From positions 1 through 13,684 of the forward strand of contig JAEUHU010000441.1 in NCBI GenBank assembly GCA_016793305.1: a stretch of 13,684 bases of DNA, written 5' to 3'. A program made the translations under genes and the position numbers. Positions 1 through 5,126 of the stretch are shown piece after piece (positions within the stretch are counted from its first letter, which is position 1; each line of letters starts with the position of its first letter). The notes beneath the pieces are model-generated. The model was not told the DNA's origin. It worked only from the letters and a program-made list of their open reading frames with translations, and did not search any database. This DNA is from Planctomycetota bacterium (GTDB lineage Bacteria > Planctomycetota > UBA1135 > UBA2386).

Positions 1-19
1 CTGACGCGCGCCGCGGCTG

Positions 20-45
20 GTGCCGTTCGTCTAGTGCCGTTCGTC
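20..45. repeat. 12-base direct repeat spanning the DCC gene stop
   Basis: GTGCCGTTCGTC occurs at 20-31 and again at 34-45, two bases apart and identical. The stop codon of the minus-strand DCC gene (31-33) lies at the junction of the copies. The first 30 bases of the window hold nothing else I recognise. Confidence 0.8.
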
Positions 46-459
46 GCGGTCGAGGAAGCGCGCGCGCAGCGCCGCGGTCGGCACCCAGCACGCCTGCCGC
101 TTGCCGAACCAGCGGTAGCGATGGCGGGCGACGAACGCGTAGACGAGGTCGCGCAGCGGGCTCGGCACCAGCCAGAACACGAAGGCGAGCGGCCACGGGA
201 ACGGCAGCAGCTTCGCCACGCGCAGCGCCGCCCCGGACTTCACGTGCAGCCGGCCGCGATGGATCAGCACCATGCTGTCGGGCAGCGGGCCTTCGACCCC
301 GGCGGCGGCGATCGCCTGCTGGCCGGCGGCCGAACGCAGCGCCGCGAAACGGAAGCGCTGGGCGCGGTCGCGCCGCAGCACGAACTGCACGGCGCCGTGG
401 CACAGGTTGCACTCGCCGTCGAACAGCAGCAGCGGGACGTCTTGGGACAGCTCGGACAC
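31..459 (-). CDS. DCC-family (DUF393) thiol-disulfide oxidoreductase-like protein
   Basis: A 142-residue protein with a GTG start. Near the N-terminus it has the family signature DGxCxxC (Asp14, Gly15, Cys17, Cys20, followed by His21) after a short hydrophobic beta strand. The C-terminal part has the other conserved pieces: a hydrophobic stretch near residues 86-110, then RYRWFGKR-x-x-C and a Pro. This matches the DCC/DUF393 family, named for its DxxCxxC motif and predicted to have a thioredoxin-like fold. The CxxC implies a redox role, but no substrate is established and I do not assign one. Length is normal for the family. No Shine-Dalgarno precedes the GTG; a TACAGT element sits six bases upstream, so the transcript may be leaderless. 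It is divergent from the cyanophycinase-like gene, with 36 bases between the two starts. The stop codon lies inside a short direct repeat. Confidence 0.87.
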   Translation of the reverse strand: MSELSQDVPLLLFDGECNLCHGAVQFVLRRDRAQRFRFAALRSAAGQQAIAAAGVEGPLPDSMVLIHRGRLHVKSGAALRVAKLLPFPWPLAFVFWLVPSPLRDLVYAFVARHRYRWFGKRQACWVPTAALRARFLDRDERH

Positions 460-465
460 CCCGCG

Positions 466-471
466 ACTGTA
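466..471 (-). promoter_or_regulatory. Candidate -10 element of a leaderless promoter for the DCC gene
   Basis: On the minus strand TACAGT (TANNNT, four of six matches to TATAAT) ends six bases before the GTG at 459. Transcription starting about seven bases downstream would begin at the start codon itself. There is no Shine-Dalgarno and I see no good -35 box. Confidence 0.35.
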
Positions 472-481
472 GCGCGTCAGC

Positions 482-487
482 TATCGT
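482..487 (+). promoter_or_regulatory. Candidate -10 element of a leaderless promoter for the cyanophycinase-like gene
   Basis: TATCGT (TANNNT) ends eight bases before ATG 496. The predicted start site is at or within a base or two of the ATG. No Shine-Dalgarno lies between the element and the ATG, and no -35 box is evident. The start choice for the gene also rests on the signal peptide. Confidence 0.3.
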
Positions 488-495
488 CCCGGCCC

Positions 496-2175
496 ATGTC
501 GGCCCGCACGTTCGCCCTCGTCGTCGCCATGTCGCTGTCGCCCACCTTCGCCCAGTCGCCGCAACAGCCACCCGCGCCAGCAGCGCCAGCCGCTGCGGCG
601 AACGCACCGACACCGGCGGGCACGACGGTCGCACCGCCGAGCACCGCAGCGATCGATCCCGCCGGCCTGCCGGGCACGCGCATGCTCGGCGGCGGCGGCA
701 AGCTGCCGCCGCGCGTCTACGAGCACTTCCTGCAGCTCGCCGGCGGGCCGGAGAAGGCGCGCATCGTGTTGATCCCGACCGCCAGCGCCAGCGTCGACGA
801 CGAGGCCGGCCGGCAGAAGGTGCTGCAGCGCTGGCAGCAAGAGCACCCGGGCTACCGGTTCGAGGTCCTGCACACGCGCGATCGCGCGACGGCCGACGAC
901 GAAGCGCTCACCGCGCCGCTGCGCACCGCGACCGGCGTTTGGCTCGGCGGCGGCGTGCAGAAGAAGCTCGCCGAGGCCTACCTCGGCACCCGCGTCGAAC
1001 GCGAACTGCAGGCGCTGCTGGCCCGCGGCGGCGTCGTCGGCGGCACCAGTGCCGGCACCGCGATCCAGACGCGCACGATGATCCAGGAAGGCAAGGAGGA
1101 CCCGGTGGTCGCCACCGGCTTCGACTTCGTGCCGTTCGCGATCAGCGACCAGCACTTCCTGAAGCGCCAGCGTCTGCCGCGCCTGCTGCAGGTGCTCGGC
1201 GAACACCCCGGCCACTTCGGCATCGGCGTCGACGAAGGCACCGCCGTGGTCGTCAGCGGACGTTCGCTGCAGGTGCTCGGCGACAGCAAGGCGCTGCTGG
1301 TGCTGCCGGACGCGGCCGGCCGCGCACAGCAGGTCGTCGAGCTGGCCGAAGGCCAAGGCGTCGATCTGGTCGCCTGGCAGCGCAGTGCGCGCGCGCGCAC
1401 CGGCACGCCGTGGCCGCCGACGCCGATGGCGACGCCGCAGGTGGCGAACGGCACGCTGCTGCTCGCCGGCGGCGGCCCGCTGCCGCCGGAACTGGTCGCG
1501 CGCTTCGTCGAGCGCGCCGGCGGCAAGGCCGCGAAGGTCGTCGTGGTCGGCGGGGCGATGCCGCCCGGCGAGCGCGACGACGAGCCGTTCGTGCGCCTGC
1601 TGCAGCAGCACGGCGTCGCCGACGTGCGCACGCTGGTGCTGCGCCATCCGCGCGAGGTCACTGCGAGCGAACTGGCGAAGATCGCTTCTGCCACCGGCGT
1701 GTGGTTCGGCGGCGGCCGACAGTGGCGCTTCGTCGATGCCTACGACGGCACCGAAGCACTCGCGGCGTTCCACGCGGTGCTGGCGCGCGGCGGCGTGATC
1801 GGCGGCACGTCGGCGGGTGCGACCATCCAGGGCGAGTTCCTGGTGCGCGGCAACCCGCTCGGCAACACCGAGGTCTGGTGCGAAGGCTACGAACGCGGCT
1901 TCGGCTTCCTGCCGGGTTGCGCCGTCGACCAGCACTTCGTCGTGCGCAACCGCGAAGGCGACCTGCGCGCGCTGGTCGAGAAGCTGCCGCAGCTGCTCGG
2001 CCTCGGCATCGACGAAGGCACGGCGCTGGAGGTGCGCGGCTCGTTGGCGACCGTGCTCGGCACCGGCAAGGTGGCGGTGTTCGACGCGCGGCGCGAGCGC
2101 AGCAAGCTGGCCGCGCAGTGGCTCGCCGCCGGCGATACGTTCGACCTCGCCGCCGGCGCGCTCACTTCGCGCTGA
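496..2175 (+). CDS. Secreted protein with two tandem cyanophycinase-like (peptidase S51-type) domains
   Basis: A 559-residue protein if started at ATG 496. The frame is open further upstream, but that part is the antisense of the DCC gene. The chosen start gives a signal-peptide-like N-terminus (about residues 1-20, ending TFAQ), then a Pro/Ala-rich linker to about residue 55. Two homologous domains follow, about 58-300 and 317-555. Each has the nucleophile motif GGTSAG (Ser185, Ser439), a GGGxQ glutamine (Gln155, Gln409), a DQHF motif with the catalytic-type His (His220, His480) and a GxDEGTA motif (Glu247, Glu507). Spacing is nearly identical (30/33/28 and 30/39/28 residues). Cyanophycinases cut cyanophycin, an aspartate-arginine polymer, to beta-Asp-Arg; they normally have one such domain per chain. 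Domain 1 keeps three arginines after DQHF (224, 226, 229); domain 2 keeps the first two and has Asp489 at the third. No cyanophycin synthetase is in the window, so the true substrate is open. Confidence 0.82.
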   Translation: MSARTFALVVAMSLSPTFAQSPQQPPAPAAPAAAANAPTPAGTTVAPPSTAAIDPAGLPGTRMLGGGGKLPPRVYEHFLQLAGGPEKARIVLIPTASASVDDEAGRQKVLQRWQQEHPGYRFEVLHTRDRATADDEALTAPLRTATGVWLGGGVQKKLAEAYLGTRVERELQALLARGGVVGGTSAGTAIQTRTMIQEGKEDPVVATGFDFVPFAISDQHFLKRQRLPRLLQVLGEHPGHFGIGVDEGTAVVVSGRSLQVLGDSKALLVLPDAAGRAQQVVELAEGQGVDLVAWQRSARARTGTPWPPTPMATPQVANGTLLLAGGGPLPPELVARFVERAGGKAAKVVVVGGAMPPGERDDEPFVRLLQQHGVADVRTLVLRHPREVTASELAKIASATGVWFGGGRQWRFVDAYDGTEALAAFHAVLARGGVIGGTSAGATIQGEFLVRGNPLGNTEVWCEGYERGFGFLPGCAVDQHFVVRNREGDLRALVEKLPQLLGLGIDEGTALEVRGSLATVLGTGKVAVFDARRERSKLAAQWLAAGDTFDLAAGALTSR

Positions 2176-3016
2176 CGAACGCGCGCAGCTCGGCGGCCAC
2201 CGGCGCTTGCACCGACAGGTAGAGGTTGTTGTGGCCGGCGCCGGGCACGCCGACGAAACGACCGTGCGGCAGCAGCGCCGCCAGTTCGCGGCCGAGTGCT
2301 TGCGGCACGATGCCGTCGCGATCGCCGTGCAGCACCAGCACCGGGCAGGTCACGCGCGGTGCGAGCGTCGCGTTGTCGAAGCGGTGGCGCAGCAGCAGAT
2401 CGACCGGCAGGAAGCCAAAGCGCGCCTTCGCCGCGGCGGCCAGCGTCGTCGGCGGTGCGCGCAGCACCAGGCGATCGACGACGGCGGGCCCGCCACTCGT
2501 CGGCGCAGCTCCGCCCCGCGCCGCCACGTGCACGGCGCAGAACGTGCCGAGCGAACTGCCGATGACGACCAGCGGCACGCCGAGTTCGCGCGCGCGCAGG
2601 GCCGCCGCGTCGACGGTGCGTTCCGCGGCGGCCAGAAAGGACGCGACCGACGGTGAGCCCGGGCTCGCGCCATAGCCTGGATGCTCGTGCGCGAACGTCT
2701 CGAGGCCGTAGTCGGCGAGTTCGCCGGCGGCGAACGCGGCCGCATAGAGGTCTTCGCCGTTGCCGCCGAAGTAGACGGCGACCGCGATCGGTGCGGTGCG
2801 CGGCGTCACCGTGGCGATGCGGCCACGTTCGCCGCCCTCGCCGAGCCAGCGCACGAGCACCGGCGTCGGCAGGATCGGCACGCCGCGGTCGGGGAAGCCA
2901 GCACCGGCGAACACCATGCCGTCCTGCTTCAGCCAGACCAGTGCGGTGATCGCGACGTAGCCACCACCGAGCACGAGCAGCAGGGCGAGCAAGAGCCTCC
3001 GGATCGCGTGCTTCAC
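2162..3016 (-). CDS. Membrane-anchored alpha/beta hydrolase (BEM46/ABHD13-like)
   Basis: A 284-residue protein. The frame is open further upstream, but that part overlaps riboflavin synthase in another frame. The GTG at 3016 forms a GTGA overlap with the ribE stop and gives a clean N-terminus: basic KHAIRR, then one hydrophobic segment at about residues 7-29, a signal anchor. The catalytic parts of the alpha/beta-hydrolase fold follow in order: an oxyanion-type FGGNGED (83-89), EHPGYG (111-116), the nucleophile elbow GSSLG (Ser155), HGDRDGIVP (probable catalytic Asp234) and GAGHNN (His262). This arrangement resembles the BEM46/ABHD13 serine hydrolases, facing the exported side of the membrane if the anchor is not cleaved. 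The substrate is unknown. It is probably translationally coupled to ribE, though nothing links its chemistry to flavins. Its 3' end overlaps the convergent cyanophycinase-like gene by 14 bases. Confidence 0.85.
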   Translation of the reverse strand: MKHAIRRLLLALLLVLGGGYVAITALVWLKQDGMVFAGAGFPDRGVPILPTPVLVRWLGEGGERGRIATVTPRTAPIAVAVYFGGNGEDLYAAAFAAGELADYGLETFAHEHPGYGASPGSPSVASFLAAAERTVDAAALRARELGVPLVVIGSSLGTFCAVHVAARGGAAPTSGGPAVVDRLVLRAPPTTLAAAAKARFGFLPVDLLLRHRFDNATLAPRVTCPVLVLHGDRDGIVPQALGRELAALLPHGRFVGVPGAGHNNLYLSVQAPVAAELRAFVSAK

Positions 3017-3615
3017 GACGACAGCCCGCGCGCCGCGAGCATGCGTTCCACATACTTCGCGATCACGTCGACCTCGACGTGCAACGAATCGCCGACGCGC
3101 TTCCTGCCGAGCGTCGTGTGCGCGGCGGTGTGCGGGATCACGGCGATGCCGACCTGGTGGTCGCGCTGGCCGGCGATCGTCAGCGACACGCCGTCGAGCG
3201 TGATCGAGCCCTTGGCCACGCAGTAGCGCGCCAGCTCCGCCGGGATGGCCGCCCACAGCTCGCCGCCGTGCTGCGGGTCGATCGCCCCGACCACCGAGCC
3301 GGTGCCGTCGACGTGCCCCTGCACCAGGTGGCCGCCGAGAGGATCGCCGGCGCGCAGGGCCCCTTCGAGGTTCAGAAGGTCGCCGACAGCAGCCCGGCCG
3401 AGCCAGGTCCGGCGCAGGGTCTCGGTGCTGAGGTGGAACTCGGCGACTCCGTCGAACAGGGCGATGACCGTGCAGCAGACCCCGGACAACGCGATCGAGT
3501 CGCCGATGCGGTGGAGGCCCGGCAGCCCGGCCACGTCGACCCGCAACCGCAGTTCGTCGCCCACCCGGGTGCGGGCACGCACCGTTCCGACCGCCGCCAC
3601 CAGGCCCGTGAACAT
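3013..3615 (-). CDS. ribE: Riboflavin synthase, alpha subunit type
   Basis: A 200-residue protein that begins with the family's invariant MFTGLV at ATG 3615, which fixes the start although the frame is open further upstream. It converts two molecules of 6,7-dimethyl-8-ribityllumazine into riboflavin plus a pyrimidinedione, the last step of riboflavin synthesis, in the cytoplasm. The two lumazine-binding barrel repeats are visible. The first has SGVCCTV (44-50) and GGHLVQGHVDG (94-104). The second has SITLDGVSLT (137-146) and LGRKRVGDSLHVEVDVIAKY (169-188). Cys47 aligns with E. coli Cys48; the next position, usually Leu, is a second Cys. His101, Ser144 and Asp183 match other conserved positions. 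Length is typical. No other rib gene or FMN riboswitch is visible. The short region upstream suggests its own promoter. The gene is called ribC in some naming schemes. Confidence 0.96.
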   Translation of the reverse strand: MFTGLVAAVGTVRARTRVGDELRLRVDVAGLPGLHRIGDSIALSGVCCTVIALFDGVAEFHLSTETLRRTWLGRAAVGDLLNLEGALRAGDPLGGHLVQGHVDGTGSVVGAIDPQHGGELWAAIPAELARYCVAKGSITLDGVSLTIAGQRDHQVGIAVIPHTAAHTTLGRKRVGDSLHVEVDVIAKYVERMLAARGLSS

Positions 3616-3621
3616 GCTCCG

Positions 3622-3627
3622 AACGTA
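3622..3627 (-). promoter_or_regulatory. Candidate -10 element of a leaderless promoter for ribE
   Basis: On the minus strand TACGTT (TANNNT) ends six bases before ATG 3615, the same spacing as at the DCC gene. A GGAG lies in the six-base gap but only one base from the ATG, too close to act as a normal Shine-Dalgarno. No clear -35 is seen. Confidence 0.35.
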
Positions 3628-3657
3628 GCGAACGCCGCCGCGGGTGCACCTGTCGTC

Positions 3658-3686
3658 TTGACCGACCCGGTCTCCCCCCCTAGTCT
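3658..3686 (+). promoter_or_regulatory. Candidate sigma-70-type promoter for trmD-rplS
   Basis: TTGACC at 3658-3663 (five of six matches to the -35 consensus) is followed after exactly 17 bases by TAGTCT at 3681-3686 (TANNNT, three of six matches to TATAAT). A start near 3693 would leave a leader of about 23 bases that includes the AGGGG ribosome binding site before TTG 3716. The site lies in the 100-base gap between the divergent ribE and trmD starts. Confidence 0.4.
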
Positions 3687-3715
3687 CCCCGCCCCTTGTT
3701 CGCGGCAGGGGCACC

Positions 3716-4453
3716 TTGCACTGCGCCATCCTGACACTCTTTCCGGCGGCCATCCGGCCCTACCTGGACGAGAGCATCCTCGGGATTGCACAGGCGCAAG
3801 GCAACCTCCGGGTCGACCTGATCGACTTCCGGAACCACGCTCTGGACCCGCACCGCACGGTCGACGATCGACCGTTCGGCGGCGGCCCGGGGATGGTGCT
3901 CAAGCCCGAACCGATCTTTGCAGCCATCGAGGACATGGAGCGCACGCACGGTGCGTTCCACAAGATCCTGCTCTGTCCGCGCGGTCGCACCTTCGACCAG
4001 ACGCGCGCCCGCCAGCTCAGCCGCATCGATCGGCTGATGTTCCTGTGCGGCCGCTACGAAGGGTACGACGAGCGCATCCGGACCGGCTTCGCCTGGGAGG
4101 AGATCTCGCTCGGCGACTTCGTGCTGGCCGGCGGCGAACTCGCCGCCCTGGTCGTGCTCGAGGCCGCAGTGCGCCTGATCCCGGGCGTGCTCGGATGCGC
4201 GCAGTCGGCGGAACTCGAGTCGTTCGAAGGCGAACTGCTCGACTATCCGCAGTACACGCGTCCGCGCGAGTTCCGCTCCGAGAAGGTGCCCGACGTGCTG
4301 ATGTCGGGCGACCACAAGGCGGTCGCCAAGTGGCGGCTCGAGCAGGCTCGGCTCCTCACCGCGCGGAAACGCGCGGCGGCGTCTTCTCCGTCTTCCCCGT
4401 TGGAATCCCCGTTGGAATCTCCTGATCGCGCCAGTGAGCGCGAGCCTTTCTGA
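3716..4453 (+). CDS. trmD: tRNA (guanine37-N1)-methyltransferase TrmD
   Basis: A 245-residue SPOUT methyltransferase that places m1G at position 37 of tRNAs and prevents +1 frameshifting. The start is TTG 3716, giving the family's N-terminal I-x-x-LFP; AGGGG lies 3-4 bases upstream as a ribosome binding site. Motifs in order: HRTVDDRPFGGGPGMV (46-61), LLCPRGR (85-91), LCGRYEGYDER (110-120, Glu115), EISLGDFVLAGGEL (129-142), RLIPGVLG (153-160, Arg153), LLDYPQYTRP (174-183) and SGDH-x5-WR. The cofactor knot is therefore complete. The oddity is at residue 168: by same-length alignment to E. coli, the general-base Asp169 in the EDSF motif is Glu here (ELESF). The C-terminal 26 residues are a low-complexity Ser/Pro/Glu tail encoded by tandem repeats. 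rplS follows after two bases. The usual upstream partners rpsP and rimM are missing, and ribE is divergent. Confidence 0.97.
   Translation: MHCAILTLFPAAIRPYLDESILGIAQAQGNLRVDLIDFRNHALDPHRTVDDRPFGGGPGMVLKPEPIFAAIEDMERTHGAFHKILLCPRGRTFDQTRARQLSRIDRLMFLCGRYEGYDERIRTGFAWEEISLGDFVLAGGELAALVVLEAAVRLIPGVLGCAQSAELESFEGELLDYPQYTRPREFRSEKVPDVLMSGDHKAVAKWRLEQARLLTARKRAAASSPSSPLESPLESPDRASEREPF
4380..4421. repeat. Two short tandem duplications in the trmD tail
   Basis: A nine-base unit (CGTCTTCTC, then CGTCTTCCC) at 4380-4397 is followed at once by a twelve-base unit (CGTTGGAATCCC, then CGTTGGAATCTC) at 4398-4421, each pair with one mismatch. Both periods are multiples of three. They encode the Ser/Pro/Leu/Glu tail of TrmD. 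Confidence 0.8.
4426..4443 (+). promoter_or_regulatory. Small hairpin at the trmD/rplS junction
   Basis: Six perfect base pairs (TCGCGC with GCGCGA) close a six-base loop, CAGTGA. The hairpin is within the last codons of trmD and ends 12 bases before the rplS ATG, followed by a pyrimidine run. In E. coli, L19 is made in large excess over TrmD, so a control or processing site here is conceivable. In such GC-rich DNA a stem this short could also be chance. Confidence 0.25.
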
Positions 4454-4455
4454 TC

Positions 4456-4848
4456 ATGAACCTCCTGCGCCAGCTCGAACTCGAGCACATGAAGGCTTCG
4501 GTCCCGGACTTCGGGATCGGCGACTCCGTCGACGTCCACTACCTGATCAAGGAAGGTGACAAGGAGCGCGTGCAGCTCTTCTCCGGCACGGTGATCTCGC
4601 TGCAGGGCGGCGGCACCCGCCGCAGCGCCACCATCCGTCGCCTCGTCGCCGGCGAAGGCGTCGAGCGCACGTTCCCGCTGCACAGCCCGCGCGTCGCCGA
4701 CATCCAGGTCCGCGAGCGCGGTGTCATCCGTCGCGCCAAGCTGTTCTACCTGCGCGACCGCGAGGGCAAGGCCACCCGCCTCGACCCGAACCTCGGCAAG
4801 CTGCAGTACCCGCGCTCGCGCAAGGGCAGCGGCAAACCCGCGAAGTGA
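4456..4848 (+). CDS. rplS: 50S ribosomal protein L19
   Basis: A 130-residue protein with the bL19 pattern throughout: LLRQLELEHMK at the N-terminus, PDF-x-IGDSVDVHYLIKEGDKERVQLFSGTVI, then RRLVAGEGVERTFPLHSP, the VRERGVIRRAKLFYLRDREGKA block and a basic C-terminus. L19 sits at the 30S-50S interface of the ribosome and forms part of an intersubunit bridge. The protein is slightly longer than the usual 115-120 residues because of a lysine/arginine-rich tail (about 112-130). The ATG lies two bases after the trmD stop, so the two are surely cotranscribed, as in many bacteria. No strong Shine-Dalgarno is visible; a small hairpin ends 12 bases before the start. The last bases, including the stop, are duplicated directly downstream. 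Confidence 0.98.
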   Translation: MNLLRQLELEHMKASVPDFGIGDSVDVHYLIKEGDKERVQLFSGTVISLQGGGTRRSATIRRLVAGEGVERTFPLHSPRVADIQVRERGVIRRAKLFYLRDREGKATRLDPNLGKLQYPRSRKGSGKPAK

Positions 4849-4859
4849 CCGCGAAGTGA
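4838..4859. repeat. 11-base perfect tandem duplication at the rplS stop
   Basis: CCGCGAAGTGA at 4838-4848 is repeated without a gap at 4849-4859. The first copy carries the final codons and TGA stop of rplS. The second is out of frame with it and non-coding. Confidence 0.85.
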
Positions 4860-5126
4860 TCGGCGGCGACGCGGTCGCCAGCACCTCCGGCATGCAGCCG
4901 TGTCTCAGTGCCAGCACTGACGACGGACTGCGGTGCCGGCGGGCGGTGGCCGCAGCGACCGTCCCGAAGCGAGGGCCGATGCCGGTTTGCGGCACCGGCC
5001 CCGATTCGTTTGGTTCCGTCCCCTCCGACCCCGATTTCCCTGCAGACTGATCCTGCTCGGATCGTCGGGCCGTATCCTCCGCGCCCCCGTGCGAGCCGCG
5101 CTCGCGCGTTCGCGCACCGAATCGCC
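4849..5126. other. Non-coding gap between rplS and secDF
   Basis: The 278 bases contain no gene I can support, and yajC is not here. I see a six-pair hairpin at 4905-4920 (TCAGTG/CACTGA, loop CCAG), another at 4981-4999 (GCCGGT/ACCGGC, loop of seven), the sequence CCCCGATT twice (4999-5006 and 5029-5036), and the secDF leader elements listed separately. The hairpins have no following T run, so termination after rplS is uncertain and secDF might be read through from trmD-rplS. Confidence 0.5.
5073..5108 (+). promoter_or_regulatory. Possible secDF promoter element and leader hairpin
   Basis: TATCCT at 5073-5078 is a reasonable -10 (TANNNT, four of six to TATAAT), but no matching -35 is found. 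At 5088-5108, CGTGCGAG pairs with CTCGCGCG (eight pairs, one a G-T wobble) around the loop CCGCG. The hairpin would lie in the 5' leader and ends 18 bases before ATG 5127. No Shine-Dalgarno is visible before that ATG. Confidence 0.25.

Noticed and set aside
34..495. A 154-residue N-terminal extension of the cyanophycinase-like protein
   Set aside because: It is the antisense of the DCC gene, has no domain features, and would bury the signal peptide that begins at 496.
481..1935. A 484-codon minus-strand frame opposite the cyanophycinase-like gene
   Set aside because: Low-complexity Ala/Arg/Asp-rich product with no recognisable motif. The plus strand carries two conserved domains in the same span.
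3616..3715. FMN riboswitch controlling ribE
   Set aside because: Only 100 bases separate ribE from divergent trmD, and I see none of the conserved RFN-element helices. A TANNNT element sits six bases before the ribE start.
4892..5050. A possible leader or arrest peptide upstream of secDF (53 codons, with an inner ATG at 4979 after GAGGG)
   Set aside because: SecDF genes can be controlled by nascent arrest peptides, so I looked. The product has no hydrophobic signal segment and no arrest motif that I know, and the best -10 candidate lies downstream of it.
4849..5126. yajC, which often precedes secD
   Set aside because: No open frame here has a transmembrane segment or YajC pattern, and the gap is too short for a full gene plus signals.
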